A DNA stretch of 64,000 bases from Flavobacterium sp. TAB 87 (GTDB lineage: Bacteria > Bacteroidota > Bacteroidia > Flavobacteriales > Flavobacteriaceae). How positions within the stretch are numbered: the stretch's first letter is position 1; the number at the start of each line of letters is the position of its first letter. The stretch spans positions 186,001 to 250,000 of the forward strand of contig NZ_LLWK01000036.1 of the NCBI RefSeq assembly GCF_001529295.1, written 5' to 3'. This document shows positions 19,235-28,224 of this stretch, piece after piece. The notes beneath the pieces were generated by a model, which saw only the letters and a list, made by a program, of their open reading frames with translations, had not been told where the DNA came from and did no database searches. Made by a program: the position numbers and the translations under genes.

Positions 19235-19275
19235 TTGGGTTTGACTTTTTAATTAAAGTCGAACCCATTTTTTTT
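19235..19275 (+). terminator. Terminator of the OmpA-family gene
   Basis: Stem TGGGTTTGACTTT/AAAGTCGAACCCA with one mismatch, followed by eight T, about 50 bases after the stop codon. Confidence 0.85.
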
Positions 19276-19416
19276 GTACATAGTCAGGAATAAAAATAGT
19301 AGCATAGTTATTAAACTTTTATTACAATCTGCAAAGTAATGTAATTATTGCAGCAGTAAAATAAACAGCTTTCTATGGCGTTCTATTCTATGAAAAAATT
19401 GTAATTATTTTTTAAT

Positions 19417-19447
19417 AAAAAAAAAACCAGTCTCTAGACTGGTTTTT
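19417..19447 (-). terminator. Terminator of the M1 peptidase gene
   Basis: On the minus strand AAAACCAGTCT and AGACTGGTTTT enclose a short loop and are followed by a long T-run, about 20 bases after the peptidase stop. Confidence 0.9.
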
Positions 19448-19465
19448 AAATAGGTAGTCTTTATG

Positions 19466-21121
19466 TTATTTTGAAAGATCCATTGCAGCTACATAAAAAT
19501 TCTCATCGATAACTAAATTATTTTGATAAGTTGTAGTTTTTAAATCTTGTATTTCTGTGGTCGGATGTAACAGCGCTTCTACTCCATTCAAGTTAATCTT
19601 TACAGACATATTAAAACCTGTAACACAATTAATCCAGCGGTAACTCAAGTGATTTTCGGTAAAATAATATTCTAAAGTTGGCACCATCGTAGTTCGCAAG
19701 TACTGATCGAAAAAATTTTGCAATTCTATACCGCTTTGAATACTAAGATATTTTTCAATTTGCTCAGTCGTAACCGTCTGATGATAAAAAGTATTGTTTA
19801 AACCCCGTAAAATAGAACGCCATTTTTCGTCGTCGTTAACCAACTGTCGCAAAGTGTGCAACATATTCGCTCCTTTATAATACATATCGCCTGAACCTTC
19901 ACTGTTGACATTGTACTTTCCAATAATTGGAATGTCGTTGGCAATATTCTTTCTAACTCCACGTACATATTCATATCCTGCTTTTTTTCCATAAAAGTAC
20001 TCTACAAAAAGACTCTCGCCATAATTGGTAAAGCTTTCATGAATCCACATGTCAGCGATATCTTTGTATGTAATATTATTAGCAAACCATTCGTGTCCTG
20101 ATTCGTGAATTATAATAAAGTCAAACTTTAATCCCCAGCCAGAATAGCTTAAGTCACGACCTAAATAACCGTTTTTAAAACCATTACCATAAGTAACAGA
20201 GCTTTGGTGTTCCATGCCCAAGTAAGGAGCTTCAACCAATTTATAGCTGTCTTCATAAAATGGATAAGGACCAAACCAATGCTCAAAAGCTTCAATCATT
20301 CTCGGTACGTCCTTAAATTGTTCTTTCGCTTTTCCTACATTATCTCTTAAAACATAATAACTGCAGTCCAAATTGCCTTTTTCTCCTTTGTACTTTTCCG
20401 AAAAATTCACATAATCACCGACGTTTATATTTACTCCGTAATTATTAATAGGATTAGAAACATACCAGTTGAAGGTTCTTGTACCATCTTTTTCTTTTTT
20501 CACACTTTGTAATCGACCGTTTGAAACATTCGTTAAATTACCAGGTACGTTCACACTAATCAACATCTTCTCTACTTCATCGTACATATGGTCTTTGTTG
20601 GGCCACCAAACGCTAGCCCCCAAACCTTGACAGGAGGATGCAATAAAATCAAGACCATTAGCATCTTTTCTCCATGTAATTCCACCATCCCAAGGCGGGC
20701 GAACGGCTACCTTCGGCTTTCCGCCAAAAAACACAGTAAGTTCTTTGGACTGTCCTATAATTTGACTTGCTTTTAAATCGATAAAAAAAGCATTTCCATC
20801 TCTTTTAAAAGTTAATTCTTTTCCATCCTGAACTACTTTATCAATATGCATTGGCTCCTGTAAATCGATTTGCATTGTTTTATATTCCTTCAAAACAGTA
20901 TATCGTATCTTATTGGAGCCTACAATTGTACTGTCCTTTGGATTTACTTTTACATTTAAATGATAGTATTTTAAATCCCACCAAACTCTTTCGGGTGTAA
21001 TACTGCCACGTAAAGTATCTTGATGTGTAAATTGAGTTGGAGCTTTATCCAAAAGACCCTGCGCATTGGCAACGTCGACAGCGCAAAATGCGACAATTAA
21101 AGAAGCTATGTATTGTTTCAT
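19466..21121 (-). CDS. M1 family metallopeptidase (aminopeptidase), secreted
   Basis: Zinc aminopeptidase with signal peptide MKQYIASLIVAFCAVDVANA, so probably periplasmic. It has 551 residues: the N-terminal M1 beta domain and the thermolysin-like catalytic domain without a C-terminal HEAT-repeat domain. Zinc ligands are HESGHEW near residue 338 and the downstream Glu in HESFTNYGESLF. The substrate-binding GxMEN motif appears as GMEHQ, with His in place of Asn. It diverges from the CBM9-like gene. Confidence 0.92.
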   Translation of the reverse strand: MKQYIASLIVAFCAVDVANAQGLLDKAPTQFTHQDTLRGSITPERVWWDLKYYHLNVKVNPKDSTIVGSNKIRYTVLKEYKTMQIDLQEPMHIDKVVQDGKELTFKRDGNAFFIDLKASQIIGQSKELTVFFGGKPKVAVRPPWDGGITWRKDANGLDFIASSCQGLGASVWWPNKDHMYDEVEKMLISVNVPGNLTNVSNGRLQSVKKEKDGTRTFNWYVSNPINNYGVNINVGDYVNFSEKYKGEKGNLDCSYYVLRDNVGKAKEQFKDVPRMIEAFEHWFGPYPFYEDSYKLVEAPYLGMEHQSSVTYGNGFKNGYLGRDLSYSGWGLKFDFIIIHESGHEWFANNITYKDIADMWIHESFTNYGESLFVEYFYGKKAGYEYVRGVRKNIANDIPIIGKYNVNSEGSGDMYYKGANMLHTLRQLVNDDEKWRSILRGLNNTFYHQTVTTEQIEKYLSIQSGIELQNFFDQYLRTTMVPTLEYYFTENHLSYRWINCVTGFNMSVKINLNGVEALLHPTTEIQDLKTTTYQNNLVIDENFYVAAMDLSK

Positions 21122-21172
21122 AAAATTTTATATTATTAAATGGCTAGCAGTGAATGCTGCTAAAATTTGAGA

Positions 21173-21180
21173 CAAATGTA
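21173..21180 (-). promoter_or_regulatory. Promoter -7 box of the M1 peptidase gene
   Basis: TACATTTG on the minus strand, 51 bases before the ATG at 21121, matches the consensus exactly. Confidence 0.55.
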
Positions 21181-21211
21181 ACCAATCAAAGTAAAAGATA
21201 AATCTATTTGA

Positions 21212-21225
21212 ATTACCAACTGGTA
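21212..21225. promoter_or_regulatory. Operator-like inverted repeat between divergent genes
   Basis: TTACCA-AC-TGGTAA lies where the -33 region of the CBM9-like gene would be, 20 bases before its -7 box. The position suits a repressor or activator site. No regulator gene is adjacent. Confidence 0.35.
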
Positions 21226-21244
21226 ATGTTTAACAGTTTAATCT

Positions 21245-21252
21245 TATATTTG
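21245..21252 (+). promoter_or_regulatory. Promoter -7 box of the CBM9-like gene
   Basis: TATATTTG matches TAnnTTTG exactly. It lies 24 bases before the ATG at 21277. Confidence 0.55.
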
Positions 21253-21276
21253 AAATCCCAAAGTGACCAACCTATT

Positions 21277-21975
21277 ATGAAACTAAAGTTATTTTATTAC
21301 CTAGTTCTTATTTTTACTTCAATGGAAGCTTCTGCACAAAATGTCCTGGTGCCACAATTAAAAAAGAACATAAAGATTGATGGTGATTTGTCTGATTGGG
21401 AAACTCCTTTTTTAGGTCCGTTTGCCATTCATAACTCAGGGCAAAAACCAACGCAATTAACTTATGCTGCACTTTCGTGGAATAAAATCAGTTTATTTAT
21501 TGCATTTAAATGCATGGACACAAAAATAATTGGAAAAGAGCGCATTAACGATGCCTACATTTTTAGTACTGATGATTTAGTTGAAGTTTTTATTGATCCA
21601 GATGGTGATGGAAGGCAGTACCTAGAATTAGGAGTTAATGCCTATTCTAGTCAATATGATTTGATAGTTCACTGTATTTCTAAAGATTGTGGCGGATGGA
21701 AAACTGATATATCGATGAACTTAAAAAATAGTAAAACTATTTCAAAAATTGTAAAAGATGGTTACACGGTTGAAATTGAAATTCCGTTCGAAAGTTTAAA
21801 ATCCATTGTTTCTGCTAATTTTAGAACCCCTAAAATTGGAACGAAATGGAAAGCAAATTTGTTTAGAATTGACTTCGGGATGACAACAGAATACCAATCG
21901 CTAAAAAGTTATGTCAGTAAAACCTACGGTTTTCATCAACCAAAAGAATTTGCCACTTTAGAATTTGTTGAATAA
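21277..21975 (+). CDS. Secreted carbohydrate-binding family 9-like protein
   Basis: 232 residues starting MKLKLFYYLVLIFTSMEASAQ, a signal peptide cleaved after about residue 21. The rest matches the CBM9-like fold: KKNIKIDGDLSDWETPFLGPF at the front and the calcium/sugar-site pattern TDDLVEVFIDPDGDGRQYLELGVN in the middle. Such proteins are usually components of secreted glycan-handling systems, but no enzyme domain is present here. The frame is open further upstream to 21208, but the promoter at 21245-21252 and the signal peptide place the start at 21277. Confidence 0.85.
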   Translation: MKLKLFYYLVLIFTSMEASAQNVLVPQLKKNIKIDGDLSDWETPFLGPFAIHNSGQKPTQLTYAALSWNKISLFIAFKCMDTKIIGKERINDAYIFSTDDLVEVFIDPDGDGRQYLELGVNAYSSQYDLIVHCISKDCGGWKTDISMNLKNSKTISKIVKDGYTVEIEIPFESLKSIVSANFRTPKIGTKWKANLFRIDFGMTTEYQSLKSYVSKTYGFHQPKEFATLEFVE

Positions 21976-21984
21976 ATTTATAAA

Positions 21985-22021
21985 TACAAAAAAAACCGTC
22001 TTTATAATGAAGACGGTTTGC
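21985..22021 (-). terminator. Terminator of the gene at 22041-22523
   Basis: On the minus strand AAACCGTCTT, a 7-base loop and AAGACGGTTT are followed by eight T. It also lies at the 3' end of the convergent CBM9-like gene. Confidence 0.9.
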
Positions 22022-22040
22022 ATATAGGTGTTTATTAATC

Positions 22041-22523
22041 CTAAAAAAAGCGACTGTGCCAACTATCTTCGGCAAGAACTTCCCATGATTCATTAAATTC
22101 CTGTATAGAATTAACTAAATTGTTAAAGACAATTGTGTTTGCAGTAACCGACTTATCTTTGACCATTTTCTTGAAATCAATTAAAGGTTTGTGTGCGATG
22201 TGTTCGCCTTGTTTAAAAGTTACATTCATTTTATCCAACAAATCAACTTCATATTTTCGTTCTAAACTTTGTATAAATTCTACCGAACTGTCAATTGAAC
22301 AACCTGTAGCAGCTTGAACCTCTTGATTTACAGCAATAATTATAAATCGATTGTACTTTAATAAATAGGACGATTCTAAACTTGTTCCGTGTGCGGCCCA
22401 GTCCTTCAAAAAATCTTGTAAATCTAGTTCAATAGCTGAAAATTCTTCATCAGAAAATTTTCTATTCGATTGGTAAATCCAAATTCTAGAATCCTCGGGT
22501 AAATCGTCAAAAGGTACGTACAT
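22041..22523 (-). CDS. Conserved Bacteroidota protein of unknown function
   Basis: 160 residues, soluble and acidic, starting MYVPFDDLPEDSRIWIYQSNRKFSDEE. Relatives in Flavobacteriia are often labelled ABC transporter ATPase, but there is no Walker A, no signature LSGGQ and the protein is far too short, so that label is not supported. It contains Cys in QAATGCSIDSSVEF near residue 75. It lies 43 bases downstream of the CCG-domain Fe-S gene and probably shares its transcript. Confidence 0.8.
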   Translation of the reverse strand: MYVPFDDLPEDSRIWIYQSNRKFSDEEFSAIELDLQDFLKDWAAHGTSLESSYLLKYNRFIIIAVNQEVQAATGCSIDSSVEFIQSLERKYEVDLLDKMNVTFKQGEHIAHKPLIDFKKMVKDKSVTANTIVFNNLVNSIQEFNESWEVLAEDSWHSRFF

Positions 22524-22566
22524 AACTTATTGTTTTAAAATTGAAATTCCACGCTTTATAATACAA

Positions 22567-23358
22567 TTACAAATCGTTTGCTGTAGCAATTAATTCAGCG
22601 ATGTCCATCACTTTTACATCACTTTCTCTTTCTTTATTTTTTATACCATCGGTCAACATGGTGTTGCAAAACGGACAGCCAGCAGCAATAATATCTGGTT
22701 GAACTTCTAAAGCATCTTCAGTTCTTTCAATATTTATTTCTTTCGTACCAGGTTCTGCATCCTTAAACATTTGCGCTCCTCCTGCTCCACAACAAAGACC
22801 ATTAGCTTTAGAACGTTTCATTTCTAATAACTCGGCGTCCAATTTCTGAATTAAATCTCTCGGTGCTTCATAAATATTATTTGCTCTACCCAAATAACAA
22901 GGATCATGAAAAGTTATCTTTTTACCTTTAAATTGCCCTCCTTCGATTGTTAATTTTCCCTCATCTAAAAGCGATTTAAGAAACTCCGTATGGTGAACCA
23001 CTTCGTAAGTTCCGCCTAATTCTGGATATTCATTTTTTATCGTATTAAAGCAATGCGGACAAGCAGTAACAATTTTCTTAGCTTCGTAGCCGTTCAGAAC
23101 TTCAATGTTCATCATGGCTTGCATTTGAAACAAAAATTCATTTCCAGCTCTTTTTGCAGGATCACCTGTACAGCTTTCCTCTGTTCCTAAAACGGCGAAT
23201 GATACATTAGCATGATTTAAAATCTTTACAAATGCTTTCGTTATTTTTTTTGCTCTATCATCAAAACTTCCCGCACATCCTACCCAAAACAATACGTCTG
23301 GTTGTTTGCCTTGAGCCAGCATTTCTGCCATTGTGGGTACTACTAAATTTTCTGACAT
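22567..23358 (-). CDS. (Fe-S)-binding protein with CCG domains (HdrB/LutA type)
   Basis: 263 residues with two cysteine-rich CCG-type motif groups: CPHCFNTIKNEYPE with HDPCYLGRANN, and GLCCGAGGAQMF with GCPFCNTMLTDG. These bind the non-cubane Fe-S clusters of heterodisulfide-reductase B and lactate-oxidation LutA-like proteins. It follows a membrane Fe-S protein by 105 bases, and the two probably form one quinone-linked electron-transfer complex. The electron donor is unknown; no flavin or dehydrogenase subunit is adjacent. Confidence 0.88.
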   Translation of the reverse strand: MSENLVVPTMAEMLAQGKQPDVLFWVGCAGSFDDRAKKITKAFVKILNHANVSFAVLGTEESCTGDPAKRAGNEFLFQMQAMMNIEVLNGYEAKKIVTACPHCFNTIKNEYPELGGTYEVVHHTEFLKSLLDEGKLTIEGGQFKGKKITFHDPCYLGRANNIYEAPRDLIQKLDAELLEMKRSKANGLCCGAGGAQMFKDAEPGTKEINIERTEDALEVQPDIIAAGCPFCNTMLTDGIKNKERESDVKVMDIAELIATANDL

Positions 23359-23463
23359 GGTGTGATATTTATAGGTTAGGGCTATTTGTTTAAAATAAAA
23401 AAATAATTCTCTTTTAGAAATTCATTTCAATTTGAAAATTAACTTTGATTGAGATTACGCTAT

Positions 23464-24798
23464 CTAATTTTCGTCTTTCCAGTTCAATCGGTCCTGCTGA
23501 TTGTACTGCCAAGGTGCACCGTTATTTTCAATATTGCTCATCATTGTGTTTAATGGCATTGGAGCAGCACTTTGCTCCATTACTAAATATCTACGCATAT
23601 CTATAATAATAGAAAGTGGATTGATATTTACTGGACATTCTTCAACACAAGCGTTACAAGACGTACACGCCCATAGTTCCTCTGGAGTAATATAATCGTT
23701 TAATAACGCTTTATTATCTGGCACAAAAACACCTTTATTAGTATCTATATTTTTACCTACCTCTTCTAATCGATCTCTAGTATCCATCATAATTTTTCGA
23801 GGAGACAATTTTTTACCCGTTTGATTAGCAGGACAAGCTGATGTACAACGTCCACATTCGGTACATGTGTATGCATTCATTAACTGTACCCAATTTAAAT
23901 CTTGAACATCGCTTGCACCAAATTTAGCTGGCGCTTCACCTTCAACCGGCGCTGGCGCAGCAAAAGGATCTGCATTTGGGTCCATCATTAACTTTACTTC
24001 CTTGGTCACAGATTCTAAATTATCAAACTGTCCCATCGGTTTTAAATTTGCAAAATATGTATTGGGAAAAGCTAATAAAATGTGTAAGTGTTTAGAAAAA
24101 TACAAGTAGTTCAGAAAAATTAAAATACCAATAATGTGCATCCACCAAAATAATTCAGTTAACATCAGCACAGATTCGTTACTCATTCCGTTAAAAATTG
24201 GAGCAATAAACTGACTTATTGGAAAACTTCCTGCTTTGATAAAATGAGAAAATTGTTCGGGAAGATTTTGCAAGTGATAATCGGATGCATTCATTAATAA
24301 AAACAATGACATCAAAACAATTTCAAAGTATAAAATATAATTCGCGTCATTTTTTGGAAATCCTTCTAAATCTTTATTAAATAATCTTTTGATTTTAATG
24401 ATATTTCTTCTAATCCAAAAAACTATTACAGCCACTAACACTAAAAATGCTAGTATTTCGAACGAGGCAATTAAAACATCGTAAACAACTCCTAACGGAG
24501 CAAAAACACGATGTGTGTCAAACAGTCCGTCAATAATAATTTCTAATAATTCGATATTAATAATTACAAAACCAACGTAAACTATAATATGCAATGCGCC
24601 TGCAATTGGCTTTTTGACCATTTTCGATTGGCCTAATGCAATCAGAGCCATGTTGGCCCATCTTGCTTTGGGATTATCTTTTCGATCGACAGCTGCTCCC
24701 AAATTAATATTTCTGATTAGTTTTTTTACGTTAAAAGCAAAATAACCAAAACCAATAATTAATAAAATAGCAAACAAAATATTATCTAGGTAATTCAT
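23464..24798 (-). CDS. Membrane (Fe-S) oxidoreductase subunit (HdrC/GlpC-like fusion)
   Basis: 444 residues. The N-terminal half has about five or six membrane helices (from residue 6, near 70-90, 110-130, 155-175 and 215-235), resembling a cytochrome-b-type membrane module. The C-terminal half carries two [4Fe-4S] motifs: CTECGRCTSACPANQTG near residue 310 and CTSCNACVEECPVNINP near residue 374. This combines membrane and ferredoxin modules that are separate in HdrE/HdrC systems. It is the partner of the CCG protein downstream. Confidence 0.88.
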   Translation of the reverse strand: MNYLDNILFAILLIIGFGYFAFNVKKLIRNINLGAAVDRKDNPKARWANMALIALGQSKMVKKPIAGALHIIVYVGFVIINIELLEIIIDGLFDTHRVFAPLGVVYDVLIASFEILAFLVLVAVIVFWIRRNIIKIKRLFNKDLEGFPKNDANYILYFEIVLMSLFLLMNASDYHLQNLPEQFSHFIKAGSFPISQFIAPIFNGMSNESVLMLTELFWWMHIIGILIFLNYLYFSKHLHILLAFPNTYFANLKPMGQFDNLESVTKEVKLMMDPNADPFAAPAPVEGEAPAKFGASDVQDLNWVQLMNAYTCTECGRCTSACPANQTGKKLSPRKIMMDTRDRLEEVGKNIDTNKGVFVPDNKALLNDYITPEELWACTSCNACVEECPVNINPLSIIIDMRRYLVMEQSAAPMPLNTMMSNIENNGAPWQYNQQDRLNWKDEN

Positions 24799-24810
24799 AT
24801 TTAAATAAAA

Positions 24811-25773
24811 TTAATTGTTTGTAGAAATTGAATCTGTAACTGGAGCAACATACGGTTTATTTTTCTTTCCGAATAAAGAAACATTTACATAACGGGTTGG
24901 GTTTAACCTAAGGTCTTGTAAAAGTAACTCTAATTCTTGCGAAGTCGAATTGAGATTATTATACAAAGCTTCATCATTTAATAATTTGCCAGCAGTTCCT
25001 TTACCAGATTGTAAATTACCCATTAAAACGTCAACTTTTCCTAAAGTATAGTTTAAGTTTCTGACTGTTTTTCCTAAATCTGCTTTATTTATAGAATCTG
25101 AAATCTTAGAAAAGTTACTTGACACTTTATTGAAGTTCGTTACCATTCCATTAATCTGAGACTTGTTTTGGTCCAACAACGAATTAATACTAGTCGATGC
25201 TCTGTGAAATTGCTGTACAGTATGACTCAATTCTGCTAAGCTTCTCTTTAAATGGTCTTGTCCATCTTTATCTAGAACATTATTTAAACCTGTGACAAGT
25301 GAATCGATATTAGACATTAATTTTTGCAGCTTTTTTTGTATCGGCTCGATCTTTTCTCCTAATGAATCTGTCAAACCTAACTCTACAGAACTAGCTAAAA
25401 ACTGATTGTCTTCTATTAATTCTTTATCTTCAAAATTAGGATGAATTGCGATTTGCTTGCCGCTGATCAGACTTGGTGAGTACATAGTAGCAGTACTTGT
25501 TCTCGAAATTGGAAAGTCTGTTTTAATTTGCATGCTTACTTTCAGCTTGCCTGTAGTTTCGTCGATTGTTATTCCACTTATTTTACCAATCGTTAACCCA
25601 TTTAATGTTACTGGTGCTGACGCAGAAAGGCCTTCTACATTATCGTAAACAACGTACAAAGTAGTGTAGCTAGTAAATAATTCTTTTCCTTTTAAAAAAC
25701 TATAACCCCAAATAAATAATAATATTGATGCAATTACTAAAACTGCCGTTTTGATCTCTCTTGTTACTTTCAA
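24811..25773 (-). CDS. MlaD family (MCE domain) lipid-transport protein
   Basis: 320 residues with a single N-terminal membrane anchor (TAVLVIASILLFIWGYSFLKG), the MCE domain (about residues 35-115, VEGLSASAPVTLNGLTIGKI), and a long helical C-terminal part. It is expected to shuttle phospholipids between inner and outer membranes. The permease and ATPase partners (MlaE/MlaF) are not adjacent. The start is TTG at 25773: the canonical N-terminus begins there and no in-frame ATG precedes it. It is 12 bases upstream of the membrane Fe-S gene. Confidence 0.9.
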   Translation of the reverse strand: MKVTREIKTAVLVIASILLFIWGYSFLKGKELFTSYTTLYVVYDNVEGLSASAPVTLNGLTIGKISGITIDETTGKLKVSMQIKTDFPISRTSTATMYSPSLISGKQIAIHPNFEDKELIEDNQFLASSVELGLTDSLGEKIEPIQKKLQKLMSNIDSLVTGLNNVLDKDGQDHLKRSLAELSHTVQQFHRASTSINSLLDQNKSQINGMVTNFNKVSSNFSKISDSINKADLGKTVRNLNYTLGKVDVLMGNLQSGKGTAGKLLNDEALYNNLNSTSQELELLLQDLRLNPTRYVNVSLFGKKNKPYVAPVTDSISTNN

Positions 25774-25823
25774 AATATCTGAATTTTGTACAAATTTAAT
25801 ATAAATTAATCGAATTTATGCGA

Positions 25824-26933
25824 TTATTTAATCGCATCTTGGATGTTGATTCGCTGACCATTCTTAAACGCAACCAAGAACGCTGAAGGGTATCCTTTGC
25901 TTTTTGCCTCATTCAAAAATGACTTTGCTTTTTCATAATCAGCAGTTTGCTGGTACGTATACTTGTAAACATTAGATTCGTATACTACAGAAACTGGACT
26001 TAATCCATTGAAATTCTTAGGATTCAAGGCCGACTTTTTTGTGCTCGCCATCAACTGAACTTTAAAAAAGACGCCATCAACAACCGTCACCGCTGGAAGA
26101 GGTGCTGGAGCATTTTCTCTTACAACTGGTTTAATTTCAATATTTTCAGCAGTTCCACTACCAAAATATTCTTTTTTATAACTAATAATTGCGTCTGCAA
26201 TCGCCTTTGCTACTTCATTTTGTCCATGTTCAGAGTTTAATAAATCTCCTTCCTCAGGATTAGAAATAAAGCCTGTTTCTATTAATACTCTAGGCATGTA
26301 AGCTTTATGCAAAACCATAAATGGCGCTTGTTTTACTCCACCACCGCGCAATTTTTTTCCTAATTTATCAAATTCATTCTCTACTTTACTAGCCAAAGAA
26401 ATACTATACTCTAAATATTCCTCTTGCATTAAAGTCATTCCGATCATTGATTCTGGCGAATTAGGATCAAAACCTTCATATTTACGTTTGTAATCTTGCT
26501 CTAAAGTAATAACAGAGTTTTCCTTTTTTGCTGCTTCTAAGTTTGATGCCGTTTTACTTAAACCCATTACATAGGTTTCTGTACCAAAGGCAGTGGTATT
26601 TTTGCTCGCATTGCAATGTATGGATACAAAAATATTAGCATTGGCCCGATTGGCTATGTTTGCTCGCTCAACCAAATCTATAAATACATCCGTTTTACGT
26701 GTGTACGAAACGTCTACATTAGCATACGATTCTAATAATACTCCTACTTTTAAAACGATGGCCAAAGCTATATTTTTCTCGATTCGACCACTATAAACAG
26801 CTCCAAAATCGTGAGCGCCGTGACCTGCGTCTAAAGTTACTTTGAAACTATTGTTTTGACTATAAGCAGAACTGTAACCTAGCAACAGTACAAACAATAA
26901 TGAGTCAAAAAAATACTTTTTAATTTTATTCAT
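25824..26933 (-). CDS. N-acetylmuramoyl-L-alanine amidase (Amidase_3), copy 1
   Basis: Zinc amidase that cleaves the stem peptide from peptidoglycan. 369 residues from the ATG at 26933 (a TTG just upstream is less likely). A signal peptide ends near SSAYSQ. The catalytic domain has DAGHGAHDFGA (zinc His), the conserved Glu in GRIEKNIAL, SIHCNAS, and the C-terminal Glu in VLIETGFISN. The C-terminal 80 residues (FFKVQLMASTKKSALNPKNF...) resemble a SPOR-like domain. It is a tandem paralogue of the next gene upstream. Confidence 0.92.
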   Translation of the reverse strand: MNKIKKYFFDSLLFVLLLGYSSAYSQNNSFKVTLDAGHGAHDFGAVYSGRIEKNIALAIVLKVGVLLESYANVDVSYTRKTDVFIDLVERANIANRANANIFVSIHCNASKNTTAFGTETYVMGLSKTASNLEAAKKENSVITLEQDYKRKYEGFDPNSPESMIGMTLMQEEYLEYSISLASKVENEFDKLGKKLRGGGVKQAPFMVLHKAYMPRVLIETGFISNPEEGDLLNSEHGQNEVAKAIADAIISYKKEYFGSGTAENIEIKPVVRENAPAPLPAVTVVDGVFFKVQLMASTKKSALNPKNFNGLSPVSVVYESNVYKYTYQQTADYEKAKSFLNEAKSKGYPSAFLVAFKNGQRINIQDAIK

Positions 26934-27007
26934 CAATATTAAAATTTTATAGTTCCTTTTTATTTTTCACGTAGTAACTAACTACCTCTTTAATACTTTA
27001 GTTTGTA

Positions 27008-28096
27008 TTAGTTAAATTCAACTACATACGCTTGGGCAAATCCAGCTTTTCTAGCTTCTTGTTGCATTTTTCGTGCTTCATCGATATTTGAAGTTTCACC
27101 GTACATGTATTTATACAATTTATTAGAAACCACACAAGATATGTTTTTTAATCCTTTAAAATTTTCTGGTTTCAAGGCTAATTTCTGAGAACTTGCAGCA
27201 AGTTGCACTTTATAAATAACACCACCCGGAGAACTAACTTGCTTCACGGTTGAATACTCGTCTACTTTTTTACTTTTGGTTACCTCTTCTCTTGATGAAG
27301 GCTCTAACGCAGCAATAAACTTTTCACCGTAATATTTACTTTTATAATTTAAAATAGCATCGGCAATTTGTTTTGCCATTTTATTTTGTCCATCATCGGA
27401 ATTTAAAAACTTACCTTCTTCTTTATTTGATAAAAAGCCTAACTCAATTAAAACACTTGGCATGTAAGCAGCATCTAAAACCCATAAAGGCTGTTGTTTT
27501 ACACCTCTCGAATTTCTTTTTAGATTATTGGTAAAATTATCCTGAATATTAGTTGCTAAATTAATACTGCTATTTAAATTTTCCTCTTGCATCATCGTAA
27601 GTCCAATTAATGACTCTGGTTTGTTCGGATCAAAACCTTGGTATTTTTGCTTGTAATTGTCTTCTAATAAAATCACAGAGTTCTCACTTTTAGCTACTTC
27701 CAGATTCATATCATGTCGCGACAATCCCATTACAAAAGTTTCGGTACCAAAAGGAGCTAAGTTTTTAACTGAATTGCAGTGAATAGAAACAAATAGATTT
27801 GCATTCTCTTTATTAGCAACCTTTGGTCTATTTGCTAATTCAATAAATACATCCGAAGTACGTGTGTAAATTATTTTGACATCTTTATCTTTTTCTAATA
27901 ATTGCCCTACTTTTAAAGTAGTTTTAAGTGCAATTTCTTTTTCTACAAAACCATGATAGGAATTTCCTGGGTCTTTACCGCCATGTCCCGCATCAAGTAC
28001 AACAGTAAATGTATGCTTGTTTTGAGAAAAGAGATAACTATTTGAAAACAATAATACTATCGCAATTAAAATAAATTTCTTAGAATTGAATTTCAT
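27008..28096 (-). CDS. N-acetylmuramoyl-L-alanine amidase (Amidase_3), copy 2
   Basis: 362 residues with signal peptide (IAIVLLFSNSYLFSQ), catalytic motifs DAGHGGKDPGNS, VEKEIALK, SIHCNSVK and VLIELGFLSN, and a C-terminal SPOR-like region (IYKVQLAASSQKLALKPENFK). It aligns along its whole length with the gene at 25824 and clearly arose by tandem duplication. It is the first gene of the minus-strand run and diverges from lptD. Confidence 0.92.
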   Translation of the reverse strand: MKFNSKKFILIAIVLLFSNSYLFSQNKHTFTVVLDAGHGGKDPGNSYHGFVEKEIALKTTLKVGQLLEKDKDVKIIYTRTSDVFIELANRPKVANKENANLFVSIHCNSVKNLAPFGTETFVMGLSRHDMNLEVAKSENSVILLEDNYKQKYQGFDPNKPESLIGLTMMQEENLNSSINLATNIQDNFTNNLKRNSRGVKQQPLWVLDAAYMPSVLIELGFLSNKEEGKFLNSDDGQNKMAKQIADAILNYKSKYYGEKFIAALEPSSREEVTKSKKVDEYSTVKQVSSPGGVIYKVQLAASSQKLALKPENFKGLKNISCVVSNKLYKYMYGETSNIDEARKMQQEARKAGFAQAYVVEFN

Positions 28097-28145
28097 TTTT
28101 AAAAGTTAATTTAATTAAACACTGTAGCTATAATTTTTATTTGCC

Positions 28146-28153
28146 TATTTTTG
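28146..28153 (+). promoter_or_regulatory. Promoter -7 box of lptD
   Basis: TATTTTTG matches TAnnTTTG. The predicted start near 28160 is about 65 bases before the TTG used as the lptD start. Confidence 0.45.
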
Positions 28154-28224
28154 ACAAAAAATAATTTGTAAGTCTGACACTTCAAAAAATAAGCCACATT
28201 TTTACAAAAATAGCATTAAAACCT

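Noticed and set aside
25824..28096. Direct repeats as a mobile element or repeat array
   Set aside because: The similarity is protein-level paralogy of two amidases; no terminal repeats or transposase.
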